Shown here piece by piece: positions 17,059-25,264 of a DNA stretch of 64,000 bases. The notes below the pieces were generated by a model. It made no database searches. It saw only the letters and a list, made by a program, of their open reading frames with translations, and had not been told where the DNA came from. Location of the stretch: positions 731,001-795,000 of the forward strand of contig NZ_AHMO02000008.1 of NCBI RefSeq assembly GCF_000243715.2, read 5' to 3'. Position 1 is the first letter of the stretch, and each line of letters starts with the position of its first letter. Origin of the DNA: Leptospira broomii serovar Hurstbridge str. 5399 (GTDB lineage: Bacteria; Spirochaetota; Leptospiria; Leptospirales; Leptospiraceae). The position numbers and the translations under genes are program-made.

Positions 17059-18665
17059 GCATAGGTCTCCGTCTCGAACTGATATTCCAACCCTCTCGCA
17101 AAATACGGCGTTCTTACCGGCGCGACACCTACGTCTATGGTTTCCGAGTCCAAACCTAAGACATAAAAGGAAACTGAAAATACCAGCATCGCCGCAATTC
17201 CGTAAAGCATCAAGCCGCCGTGAACTCCCGTATCTCGATCGATATATCCCGCCAATCCTCGATAATAATTGGCCTTCGACTCCGCCTGACTATGAATATT
17301 ATACTGATAGTAATAAGCGGTCGCAAACGAATTGAAGTTCGAGGAATTCTGAATTAAAGTCGCCAGGCCGGTAACCGTCACGGCATTCGTCATCGGCCTC
17401 GAACCTTCGAGAATCGAATCGGCCTTTAAATTAAAGTAATAATATCCCGCATAGAACAATAAACTTCCGTACAAGGAATAGATCGCGAAATCGTCGTACG
17501 AATGATCCAAGAAAACGTATTTTTTATTTTTATAATATGAAACCGAATCACCCTGTTTCAGGGTGCCGGAAACTTCCGAGTTTTGGTCCTTCTTAATCTC
17601 GATTCCCTTTAAAATATCCACATGACCTTCTTTTGAAAGTCGAATGCGATTCCAGCCCACCTTAACTGGAACTCTATTCAGCGGAGTTACCCCTAACAAT
17701 TCCGAACCGAAATAAACGTTCGCACCGGGTGGATCCGATGTTACCGAGAGAAACCCTTCCTTCTTTTCCTTAAACATTTGGATACTGATCTCCTGGGAGG
17801 AGGTCCGCATATCCACTTCTCCCCGCCAATCGTTAAAACCGTCTCGGGTAACACGAACATCGTGAATTCCGGGAAGTATATCGTTTCGAACTAAAGGGGT
17901 TTTACCTATATAATTCCCGTCCAAAAATACCAAGGAGGATAGAATGCCTTCCGATTTAACCGTTAAGCGAAACGTAAATTTCCCTAAAAGAAAACTTTTT
18001 AGGGACTCGATCAAAGGATTCAATTCTTGATAAGAACGTCTAATACTGGTTTTATGGGAAAATTCTTTTTTTGCCCCGTCCTTAAAGGAACGTAAGACTA
18101 TTCTTATTCGCATTTCATCGGCGGATTTTTTTTCGAATTCGCCGGTAACGGAATAGAAGCAATTATTTTTCCTAGCTAGGGGAATGACTCCTCCGTCGTC
18201 GGGAGCAAGTTCCGATTCGAAAGGCTCGGACCTAAGGGAAAGATATCTTGGATCGTTTTTGATCGGTGCCACGAGTTTACCGGATCGAAGTTTCTCGAGG
18301 CGATCGGAATCCCATTCCCCCTCCTTTACTTTTCCCTGTTTTACGGAATCTTGATTTCCAAACGGATGTTGAATCGACGTAGGGAGAGCATTCTCATCAT
18401 ATATTTGTACCGTAGTTTTTAATCCGGAATATAGGACGGAAGCGTATCCGGCAGAATAGAAATCCAAAGCGGCATCTCCGGATAGATTTCGAAGAGGAAA
18501 GAAACACAATTTACGTTCCCTTTCGAATTCTATCTTTTCTTTGGAAGACATCGAAGGGAAATTATACAGATCTTCGATCGCAAGTAAGGAACTCCCGCCA
18601 CAGATAGGAAGCATCGAAAATAGCAATATGCCGGCACAAAATCTCTTCGGAAAATGCGACTTCAA
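17037..18665 (-). CDS. PEGA-domain membrane/exported protein
   Basis: A protein of about 543 residues. An N-terminal signal (RFCAGILLFSMLPICGG) is followed by a region of about 220 residues resembling exported lipoprotein-like sensors. Two PEGA modules follow: one around VFLDGNYIGKTPLVRNDILP and one around GANVYFGSELLGVTPLNRVP. The C-terminal third has hydrophobic segments (IYSLYGSLLFYAGYYYF; GGLMLYGIAAMLVFSVSFYV). The TTG at 18665 is chosen because it overlaps the TGA of the upstream permease gene and has GGAGGG nine bases before it; the longer frame to 18944 lies inside the permease gene. It is last of seven genes in the operon. Function unknown. Confidence 0.8.
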   Translation of the reverse strand: MKSHFPKRFCAGILLFSMLPICGGSSLLAIEDLYNFPSMSSKEKIEFERERKLCFFPLRNLSGDAALDFYSAGYASVLYSGLKTTVQIYDENALPTSIQHPFGNQDSVKQGKVKEGEWDSDRLEKLRSGKLVAPIKNDPRYLSLRSEPFESELAPDDGGVIPLARKNNCFYSVTGEFEKKSADEMRIRIVLRSFKDGAKKEFSHKTSIRRSYQELNPLIESLKSFLLGKFTFRLTVKSEGILSSLVFLDGNYIGKTPLVRNDILPGIHDVRVTRDGFNDWRGEVDMRTSSQEISIQMFKEKKEGFLSVTSDPPGANVYFGSELLGVTPLNRVPVKVGWNRIRLSKEGHVDILKGIEIKKDQNSEVSGTLKQGDSVSYYKNKKYVFLDHSYDDFAIYSLYGSLLFYAGYYYFNLKADSILEGSRPMTNAVTVTGLATLIQNSSNFNSFATAYYYQYNIHSQAESKANYYRGLAGYIDRDTGVHGGLMLYGIAAMLVFSVSFYVLGLDSETIDVGVAPVRTPYFARGLEYQFETETYARFKHKF

Positions 18666-19432
18666 TTCTTGCGCCCTCCGACGGAATAAACCAAGCCTAG
18701 AATTCCAAGGATAGGAACGATCAAGGCCCAAGGCGCAGATTCGGCATAATCTTTCGAGAAAGCGATTTGCTCTCCTAAGCCCGGACCGAACGTATCCCCT
18801 CCGGCCGAAATTCCTAAAAATCCGAAAATCGCCAAGGTCATAACGACCGATGGAAGTCCGGTTGTTAAGAGAATTCCCAATAACTGAAAGGCCTGCGGGA
18901 GAATATGGCTTCGAAAAATATAAGTCTTTCCGGCGCCGAAACAAGAAGCCGCCAAGACGTATCCGCTTCCGCGGACTTCTTCGATTCGGGTTCGTAACGT
19001 TTCATATGCGGGCGCCCAATCACCCAAAAGAATCGCAATAAAAAGAGAGGCTGCCGTTGCGCCAAACGCCTGTATTACGAGAAGAGCAAGCAATAAGGAT
19101 GGAATGGAAACGAAAACCGACGATAATGGAGATAAAAGATTTTTCTGTAAGAAAGGACTCGAATAGGCGAGTAATCCGAGAAGACTCGCGAAGAGCAGCG
19201 TGAGGACGCGCGCCGGAAATGCAAAAAGAAACGTAGAAAGGCTTCCGTAGCCGAGCATCGCCCAGACATCGCGTCCGAGTCGATCCTTTCCCAACGGAGC
19301 TCCCGCACTGATAGATCGAAATGAATCATGTAATTCTACCTGAGTCGGAGGAGAATGTAAAAGAATGCCGCCTAATGCAATCGTTAGAAAACTTCCAATG
19401 ATCGCATATCGTACAGAATCCGAAAACTTCAT
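18662..19432 (-). CDS. ABC transporter permease, DppC/OppC type
   Basis: A 256-residue inner-membrane permease of the oligopeptide/nickel importer family. The N-terminal periplasmic block APLGKDRLGRDVWAML is diagnostic, and the ATPase-docking EAA loop is GYVLAASCFGAGKTYIFRSH. About five transmembrane segments are visible. Its ATG overlaps the TGA of the DppB-type gene, so the pair is translationally coupled. The usual solute-binding protein and ATPase genes are absent from both sides, which is unusual for this family. The substrate is not predictable. Confidence 0.87.
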   Translation of the reverse strand: MKFSDSVRYAIIGSFLTIALGGILLHSPPTQVELHDSFRSISAGAPLGKDRLGRDVWAMLGYGSLSTFLFAFPARVLTLLFASLLGLLAYSSPFLQKNLLSPLSSVFVSIPSLLLALLVIQAFGATAASLFIAILLGDWAPAYETLRTRIEEVRGSGYVLAASCFGAGKTYIFRSHILPQAFQLLGILLTTGLPSVVMTLAIFGFLGISAGGDTFGPGLGEQIAFSKDYAESAPWALIVPILGILGLVYSVGGRKN

Positions 19433-20331
19433 GCGGATTGCGTCTCCCAACCAAGAAGCGAATCTCGAACTCTTTCGGAAATTCTTGTAAGAATATAAAA
19501 TACCGTTCCGCTATAAAAAAGTAAGGCGGAGAGTAGCGGAGCATCCATCGTACGAATTGCATGATACATCGATTTTCCGATACCGGGAAAGAAGAATATT
19601 TCCTCCACTACGATGGCCCCGGACAACAAGGAACTAAAATCCAATAAAATCAATACAAGAAGTACGGGTAAGATTTTAAGAAGAATATGCCGAAAGAGAA
19701 TCCTCATTGGCGAATAACCGCGAGCCCTTAGAACGGTCACGTAAGCCGAAGAAGATTCTGTTTCCGCCATCCCGAAGGAAAATCGAAACAATCTGGCCCA
19801 TACGCGAGAACCTAGAGCCAACCCGGGCAGAATCACATAGGAACTATTCCAAGATTCGTAACCGCCGGGAGGAAGCCACCCTAGAATAAAGAAAAATAAC
19901 ACTAAGAGGACGACAGCAAAGACAAAAATCGGTGTGGAAAGAATGATTTGACTAAGAGTCTCCAAAAATATTCGCAACCAGCTCGACTTCAGGAGTAAGG
20001 CAAAGAATGCGAATCCTATTGCGAAAAGTACGCTCCAGATGATTGCGAACGAGGCGAGATGAAAAGTCGGTAAAAATCGGGAACCGATATGAGAAAGAAC
20101 CGGATCTCCGGATTCGGTAGGCCCAAGATCGAAGCGAAGAATACCTTTCCAAAAAGAAAGATACGAATCGATGAAACTCTTTTGCACCGAAAGCGAACGG
20201 CTATCTTCACTTGTGATTCCCGAGTCGGCGTTTAAAAACTCCCGATCCAGAGAGCGCAATTGGGAGAACAACACGGAAACTGCGGACAGTAGAACGATAA
20301 AAACGAGAAATCGCCTAGCCTCTTCCAACAA
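19429..20331 (-). CDS. ABC transporter permease, DppB/OppB type
   Basis: A 300-residue partner permease. It has an N-terminal transmembrane helix, a periplasmic region containing FWKGILRFDLGPTESGDPVL, then five more hydrophobic segments and the EAA loop AYVTVLRARGYSPMRILFRH. VVEEIFFFPGIGKSMYHAI is the typical C-terminal block of the family. It starts 11 bases after ptsN and is coupled to the DppC-type gene by an ATGA overlap. No ATPase or binding-protein gene is nearby, so it must either borrow an ATPase encoded elsewhere or do something else. Confidence 0.87.
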   Translation of the reverse strand: MLEEARRFLVFIVLLSAVSVLFSQLRSLDREFLNADSGITSEDSRSLSVQKSFIDSYLSFWKGILRFDLGPTESGDPVLSHIGSRFLPTFHLASFAIIWSVLFAIGFAFFALLLKSSWLRIFLETLSQIILSTPIFVFAVVLLVLFFFILGWLPPGGYESWNSSYVILPGLALGSRVWARLFRFSFGMAETESSSAYVTVLRARGYSPMRILFRHILLKILPVLLVLILLDFSSLLSGAIVVEEIFFFPGIGKSMYHAIRTMDAPLLSALLFYSGTVFYILTRISERVRDSLLGWETQSA

Positions 20332-20342
20332 AGTCGCGTTCC

Positions 20343-20798
20343 TTACGGAGTAAAGGCTTTCCGAATCTCCTCAAAGTCCTTGGAATCGATCAGTTTTTCC
20401 CTGTCTTCCTTGACATTCAGAGTTTTAGCGATCTGAGCGAGGGTCTTAATATGTTCTTGGAACTTGGACTTGGGAACGATTAATAAAATAAAAATATGAA
20501 CGGGCAAGTGATCGATTGCGTCAAAGTCGATCCCTTTCTTCGAAAGGCCCATCACGCATTTAAGCTCTTCGACTAGATTTACGGAGCAATGAGGAATGGC
20601 TACCCCGCTACCTATGCCCGTCGACATGGACTTTTCCCTTGCGAGAAGGGACTCGAAAACGGGTTCCCGAACTTCCGGTCCGATTAGTTTGACATCAACC
20701 GCCTTTTGCAGTAGACGTGAAATCACCTCTTCTTTCGAAGAACCTTCAAGATCAAATATTACGGTCTCAGGCTTAAGTAAAGCCAGGAGCTGGTTCAT
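20343..20798 (-). CDS. ptsN: PTS EIIA-type (PtsN-like) phosphoacceptor protein
   Basis: A 151-residue EIIA domain of the fructose/nitrogen type. The phosphoacceptor His lies in SGVAIPHCSV, and AREKSMSTGIGSG precedes it as in PtsN. LPVHIFILLIVPKS and HIKTLAQIAKTL are also typical. No sugar permease (EIIC/EIIB) is present, so a regulatory role is likely: PtsN proteins bind and regulate other proteins depending on their phosphorylation. Its 5' end overlaps the RnfD-like gene by 26 bases, and the permease genes follow. Regulation of the neighbouring membrane proteins is an inference from context. Confidence 0.87.
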   Translation of the reverse strand: MNQLLALLKPETVIFDLEGSSKEEVISRLLQKAVDVKLIGPEVREPVFESLLAREKSMSTGIGSGVAIPHCSVNLVEELKCVMGLSKKGIDFDAIDHLPVHIFILLIVPKSKFQEHIKTLAQIAKTLNVKEDREKLIDSKDFEEIRKAFTP

Positions 20799-21681
20799 GC
20801 TTCTCTATCCTATCTCCTAGGAAAATACGAATCAGGAGGGATTCAATGAAAAAAAACGACGCGACCCAAGTGAAAGAGGGAATGGTTCCTGCTGAAATGA
20901 AAAAAATTCCGATGGCAATTGGTACCAAGGATAAAAAAGAGACAGGAAGAACCGACTCCAGATTGTGTCCGGGCAAAGCGAGAGCGAGAGCGAGGGCTAA
21001 AGAAGCCGCCCAGATCGGTTCCGAAATAAAATCTCTAACTGGAATGCCGAATTGGAAAGTCCAAAACCCTAAAAAAACTCCGAAGGCGATCGGAAGAATT
21101 ATTGCCACGGGTCTTTTCATAAAAACCGGTAATAACAATAGGATCGAGTAGCCTCCGGAAGACTGCAAAGCGGAAAATCGCTCGCTCGGATTCGCGTCCA
21201 CTTGAAAGACTCCGCGAGTGTATAAATCCGTAAAGTTCGGATCTTGAAAACCGAGCCCGGGCGTTAGGGACCAAATTTGTATCCCAGGAATGAGATAGAG
21301 TAAAAGAAATACTAAAAGCTGGACTAGAGCTAAAGGAAAGCGAGTTCTTAATTTTCTTTCCCCTATCCACCAAAGCCCGAATCCGATTAAAACGGCAAAG
21401 GTCGCATGCAATGCAAATCGTTGATCCCTTGGAATTAAAAGAGCAAAATAAAGCGCATGATTAATCCAATAAAACACATACGACTTTCTATCGGTTAAAA
21501 AGAAATACGCGATCGCGCCTACTAGCAAACTGAAACCCAAAGGAAGCAAAATATATAGAGTTCCGGCAGAACCTAACGCTAATAAAAATACGCAAAGAAC
21601 AGCCGAAAGTATATCCGGAAAGAGTAGATCCTTCCTGCGAAAAAAACCCTTTCCGGTCGATAGAATAAAACTAAATGCCAA
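20773..21681 (-). CDS. RnfD/NqrB-like polytopic membrane protein, flavin motif not visible
   Basis: A 302-residue very hydrophobic protein with nine or ten predicted membrane segments. Its order resembles RnfD: LYFALLIPRDQRFALHATFA corresponds to the family's LSLPP region. The next family blocks, GGLGxNxFNPA and the SGAT-type site for covalent FMN attachment, are not visible; FSALQSSGGYSILLLL stands where the latter is expected. The call rests on this weak resemblance and on the RnfC-like gene directly upstream. The start is TTG at 21681, with AAGGAGGA at an ideal distance; it overlaps the end of the RnfC-like gene by 11 bases. Confidence 0.55.
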   Translation of the reverse strand: MAFSFILSTGKGFFRRKDLLFPDILSAVLCVFLLALGSAGTLYILLPLGFSLLVGAIAYFFLTDRKSYVFYWINHALYFALLIPRDQRFALHATFAVLIGFGLWWIGERKLRTRFPLALVQLLVFLLLYLIPGIQIWSLTPGLGFQDPNFTDLYTRGVFQVDANPSERFSALQSSGGYSILLLLPVFMKRPVAIILPIAFGVFLGFWTFQFGIPVRDFISEPIWAASLALALALALPGHNLESVLPVSFLSLVPIAIGIFFISAGTIPSFTWVASFFFIESLLIRIFLGDRIEKHEPAPGFT

Positions 21682-22822
21682 CTGATTCCTCCTTGACCGA
21701 ACGAATTCGATCTCTTAAGGAAATGAAAGAAGGGCATAGAAAAGTGCAGATGCCGCATTCCATGCAAAGACCGGGCTGGAATTGACCTAAACTTACCGTC
21801 AAGGCCATCGGATTTGATTTTGTCGGGCAGTTTAAAGAGCACTCACCGCATTCGACGCAAGGAAATTCGGACCTAGCAGCTTCATGACGGGCTAACAAAA
21901 TAAGCGAGGAATAAAGTCGAATATCCCAGTAAAAACCTTCTTTCGTGTCGCGAACGGGATAATATTCGAAAAAAGAATTTAAAGTAAACTGGGAATAAGA
22001 ATGTTCATATTCCTCGAATAGAAATTTTAAGTTTTGTCCGTTTTGAACCCGAAGAGGAGTTCCCGCTTTTCGCAAACCGCCGTTCTTTCCTAAAAAAAAG
22101 AGGCTGATCTCTCTCTCAATGAAAGGCATTCCGCCGAATAATGCTCTATAAAGATAATATAAAGTTTCCGGACCTAGATAAATCACATCTTTGAATCGCG
22201 AGAAAGGGATTTTTTCCGTTTTAAACGTAAAATATTCCGGAATTCCCCAAGGATACGCGTAATTTCGAAGCGGAATTTTCTTATCTAAAATATAATCCCT
22301 GATTTCCGTTTCTGGAAACCAAAGTTTAAGAGAATCTATGAAAGATTTATGACAATCCGGATCGGTTCGCAAACGAGAAGTAAAGTCTATGTCTTGGGAC
22401 CGAGTATAAGGAGATAAGATAATAAAACGAGGTTTGAATCTTTCTCGAAAAGAATCCGACAAAGGTTGACCAGGAAAATCCAGAGAGACCAATCCGAGCC
22501 GATCCATGACTTCGATCGCTTCTTCCTTTTTCCAAATCTTCGGATGCAATTCGTTTTTAACCGGAAAAATTCCGTCCTGGACGATTTGGACTCGGGTTCC
22601 GGTTTCGCCGTGGGCTAAGGAGGCGACCCCATTTACCGGAGAAAGTACGGTACCTGAAGATTGTTTAAAAAGGGAATCACCTACCTTGACCCGGGCAGGA
22701 AATTCTTTTAGCAGAAGAGCTCCGCCATCGGGAATCAGGGTGTAAGGTTCATCCAGAACCGTCTTACGGGTTCCCGCGTCTTTGACGGTTCTGGGTTTGA
22801 GAAGAAACGGTTTTGCGAACAA
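21671..22822 (-). CDS. RnfC-like protein with two [4Fe-4S] motifs, NADH/flavin site degenerate
   Basis: A 383-residue protein. The N-terminus resembles the RnfC barrel-sandwich domain (VKVGDSLFKQSSGTVLSPVN). The C-terminus has two ferredoxin motifs: Cys322-x2-Cys-x2-Cys-x3-Cys332-Pro and Cys353-x2-Cys-x2-Cys-x3-Cys363-Pro. Where RnfC has GGAGFP and ECEPY for flavin and nucleotide, this protein reads VSLDFPGQ and LSPYTRSQ. Electron transfer through the clusters is likely, but direct NADH oxidation is doubtful. The TTG start lies 6 bases after the stop of the Cys-rich gene. The other Rnf subunits (A, B, E, G) are not in this window. Confidence 0.72.
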   Translation of the reverse strand: MFAKPFLLKPRTVKDAGTRKTVLDEPYTLIPDGGALLLKEFPARVKVGDSLFKQSSGTVLSPVNGVASLAHGETGTRVQIVQDGIFPVKNELHPKIWKKEEAIEVMDRLGLVSLDFPGQPLSDSFRERFKPRFIILSPYTRSQDIDFTSRLRTDPDCHKSFIDSLKLWFPETEIRDYILDKKIPLRNYAYPWGIPEYFTFKTEKIPFSRFKDVIYLGPETLYYLYRALFGGMPFIEREISLFFLGKNGGLRKAGTPLRVQNGQNLKFLFEEYEHSYSQFTLNSFFEYYPVRDTKEGFYWDIRLYSSLILLARHEAARSEFPCVECGECSLNCPTKSNPMALTVSLGQFQPGLCMECGICTFLCPSFISLRDRIRSVKEESVGI

Positions 22823-22828
22823 TGCCCT

Positions 22829-23110
22829 TTAGTTAGGGGACTTAACCATATAGATTTCGTCTTTAATGGGAAGTTCTTTCTTCAAATTTTTAATATAAGG
22901 AAGAATTTCTCCCATCGGTTCATAGAATTCACAATCCGTTTGCATACGGCGTGCTACAGTAAAATACTTATACAGTTTTTCCTCGCCGGAACGCTTGGAC
23001 CATTTCTTTTTGGTGCATTTGACCCGGAGGATGTATTTGTCCGCCTCGGATTCATACTGCCTTACGGTTACGCAATGCAGGCAGTTGGCGCAATAGACTT
23101 TCTCGCTCAT
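22829..23110 (-). CDS. Small Cys-rich protein, possible zinc or iron-sulfur binder
   Basis: A 93-residue protein that I do not recognise. Cys7, Cys10 and Cys13 form a CxxCxxC cluster (VYCANCLHC). Two more Cys follow in VKCTKKKW and TDCEFYEP, which suggests a metal-binding ribbon. The middle is very Lys-rich. It is the first gene of the operon that continues with RnfC-like and RnfD-like proteins, 6 bases apart, so it may serve that complex. The ATG at 23110 has AGGAT upstream. Confidence 0.7.
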   Translation of the reverse strand: MSEKVYCANCLHCVTVRQYESEADKYILRVKCTKKKWSKRSGEEKLYKYFTVARRMQTDCEFYEPMGEILPYIKNLKKELPIKDEIYMVKSPN

Positions 23111-23194
23111 CGGTTATCCTGTTTCCTGGGGTATTTGACAGATTTAGGCCAAGGCCATGGTAGTCAACCTGTTTCTCCTGTTAGAAGCCCGGAA

Positions 23195-24781
23195 TTAGGC
23201 TTCTTGAGGGACTTCTTCTTGAACGGGCTCTTGGGCCGCAGAGGATTTGTATTTCCAAGCTGCTTCCCGGAAGGATTGGAAGGAAACGAAGAAGAATCCG
23301 ATTCCATATATCAAGAGGAAACCTACGATATAAGGACGCCCAACTAGGAAGGATAAAGCCACGGAAAAGAGACAATAAACTCCTAATAAGAATTCCAATA
23401 CTACGTGGAAATCTAATGGAACGGTATATTTCAATCGCTCTTTTACTGAGTCGGAATTCTTTTCGATTCTAAGCTTCGGAGTCCGTTTAAAGGAAGATTG
23501 AATTCCAAGGACCGCTTCCAGCCAAGCACGGGTATTTACCACTGCGATTCCGGTTCCGACCATAATCAAAATTGGAAGATAGATTAAGCGACGTTTCCAA
23601 TCTTTATAAAGGGTTTTTTGAGAGTATGCGTAGAAAAATAAGGGTCCAATCGAACCGACGGAAAGGACAGCCGCCGTTCCTGATAATACTTCTAAAGGAA
23701 GATCATAGAAACTAAATCCTGACCAATATTCCATTAATAATAAAGGGGCGCTAAAAAGGATATTGATGATCATTAAAGGGTGAACCGAATAATTAATTAA
23801 ATGGGTTACCGCTTCCGCCTTGGTTTTCCAAGGAAGATCCGCTTTCCAAATTCTCGGTAAAAGCTTCACTGCAGTCTGAATGGAACCTTTACACCAACGG
23901 AATTGCTGAGACTTATAAGCTGACATCATCGCCGGGATTTCTGCCGGACAGACAACATCTTTAAAATAACGGAATTTCCAGCCGCGAAGCTCCGCACGGT
24001 ACGAAAGATCGAAGTCCTCGGTCAACGTATCGTGTTCCCAACCTCCGGCATCTATGATGGTTTCTTTTCTCCAAGTCCCCGCGGTGCCGTTGAAATTCAT
24101 CCAAAGTTTGGCTCCGTTCCTGGCTACTTGCTCGATCATGAAGTGACCGTCGATACCGAAGCTTTGAGCCTTTGTAAGAATATTATAATCTGCGTTAATA
24201 TGTCCCCAGCGAGACTGGACCATTCCGATTTGCGGATCGTCAAAGTATGCCATGGTCTTCAACAAGAAGTCCGGATCAGGAATAAAATCGGCGTCAAAAA
24301 TCGCGATATAATCGCCAGTGCTCTCTTTCATTCCCGCATCGAGAGCTCCCGCCTTGTGCCCGACACGATTGGTTCTATGAAGATGGTTAATATTGAAGCC
24401 TTGGGATTTATATTGAGCTACCAGACTTGCGGCTTTTTGGATGGTTTCGTCGGTGGAATCATCCAATACTTGGATTTCCAACTTATCCTTAGGATAATTT
24501 AAAGCAACTGTGGAATCAATCAAACGATCTACGACGTAGAATTCGTTAAAAATAGGAAGCTGGACCGTAACTTTGGGAAGATTCGGGTCGGTAATCGCAA
24601 AAGTTCTGCTTGGATCCGTATCGCAATTCGAATTATACTTTTTGTAGAGGTACACCATGATGTAGGTGTGAATTCCAAAAAAGAACAAACCTAAGATATC
24701 TAAGGCATAAATTGTGAGGAAGAGAACGGTTACCGCGGTCAGCATTTGTGCCAGGTTTTTCTGAAATAGCCGAAAAGTCAA
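23195..24781 (-). CDS. Processive family 2 glycosyltransferase, cellulose-synthase-like
   Basis: A 528-residue membrane glycosyltransferase. All catalytic blocks of processive GT2 enzymes are present: VLDDSTDET, the metal motif FDADF, the acceptor Asp in LTEDFDLSYRAE, and the QxxRW motif QQFRW. A pair of membrane helices precedes the catalytic domain and about five follow it. The closest remembered group is CslA-like glucomannan/mannan synthases and bacterial beta-glucan synthases, so the product is probably a beta-linked glucan or mannan exported during synthesis. No PilZ domain is visible. The longest frame uses TTG at 24781; ATG at 24745 is an alternative. Confidence 0.88.
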   Translation of the reverse strand: MTFRLFQKNLAQMLTAVTVLFLTIYALDILGLFFFGIHTYIMVYLYKKYNSNCDTDPSRTFAITDPNLPKVTVQLPIFNEFYVVDRLIDSTVALNYPKDKLEIQVLDDSTDETIQKAASLVAQYKSQGFNINHLHRTNRVGHKAGALDAGMKESTGDYIAIFDADFIPDPDFLLKTMAYFDDPQIGMVQSRWGHINADYNILTKAQSFGIDGHFMIEQVARNGAKLWMNFNGTAGTWRKETIIDAGGWEHDTLTEDFDLSYRAELRGWKFRYFKDVVCPAEIPAMMSAYKSQQFRWCKGSIQTAVKLLPRIWKADLPWKTKAEAVTHLINYSVHPLMIINILFSAPLLLMEYWSGFSFYDLPLEVLSGTAAVLSVGSIGPLFFYAYSQKTLYKDWKRRLIYLPILIMVGTGIAVVNTRAWLEAVLGIQSSFKRTPKLRIEKNSDSVKERLKYTVPLDFHVVLEFLLGVYCLFSVALSFLVGRPYIVGFLLIYGIGFFFVSFQSFREAAWKYKSSAAQEPVQEEVPQEA

Positions 24782-25024
24782 CGGATTTTGCGGCGCAACA
24801 TAGAAACGGGAAAAATCAAGAGGACGGAGGATCCGTCCCCTCGGTTAGAAAGTGAAAATTCGCAGTGGAAGTTCCTCAACCAGGGAGGTTGTGGTCCATC
24901 CGCTTAAAGTATCGGATTTCAAAAAGACGACCTTAGAGGAATTCGAAGATTTTTCTTCCAAAACTGCGAAAAACTTAGCGGGATCACTGAATACACCGAG
25001 TAAAAAATGCAATTAGAGAAAAGG

Positions 25025-25097
25025 TTTGTCGGCTTTCGCAAGCTGATTAGCCTGTGGGAGCTCCCATAACAGAAAACGAGTTGCAGAAGCCGACAAA
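25025..25097. repeat. 73-base palindromic element around GGGAGCTCCC
   Basis: TTTGTCGGCTT at 25025-25035 is repeated in inverse at 25087-25097. The symmetry runs 17 bases inward with two mismatches (GCAA / TTGC). The exact centre is a perfect 12-base palindrome TGGGAGCTCCCA at 25055-25066. Short palindromes with a GGAGCTCC-like core are, from memory, common between genes in Leptospira. The element is nested and symmetric, so it can form a cruciform or a long RNA hairpin. Confidence 0.75.
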
Positions 25098-25134
25098 TTC
25101 TGATATGAGGGCCAATCGGAAAAGCGCGGGGACG

Positions 25135-25178
25135 GCGGGGTACCACCGATCCGGCCCCCACCCACTAGGGTGGGGGGC
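25135..25178 (+). repeat. GC-rich dispersed hairpin repeat, copy 1
   Basis: CCCCCACCC (25155-25163) pairs with GGGTGGGGG (25168-25176) around the loop ACTA. It is preceded by GCGGGGTACCACCGA at 25135-25149. A 30-base stretch (25135-25164) recurs with only two mismatches, in opposite orientation, at 62479-62508. A third hairpin of the same kind lies at 62652-62674. Confidence 0.8.
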
Positions 25179-25264
25179 ACTCCCGACAACAAAGCCACAC
25201 CGCCATTTATCAAACTGCGCTTAAATTACTTGTCCCTTGAATAGATACCCCTATTTTAGCCTCG

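Larger units (their letters stand above)
24782..25264. other. Intergenic region with palindromic repeats
   Basis: A 483-base gap between divergent genes. The left half (24782-25010) shows no gene and presumably holds the promoter of the glycosyltransferase. The right half contains two repeat structures listed separately, and ends in the short leader of the MotA-like gene. Confidence 0.6.

Noticed and set aside
18666..18944. A longer N-terminus for the PEGA protein
   Set aside because: It lies inside the permease gene and is Arg-rich without a signal; TTG 18665 has a GGAGGG site and starts the signal peptide.
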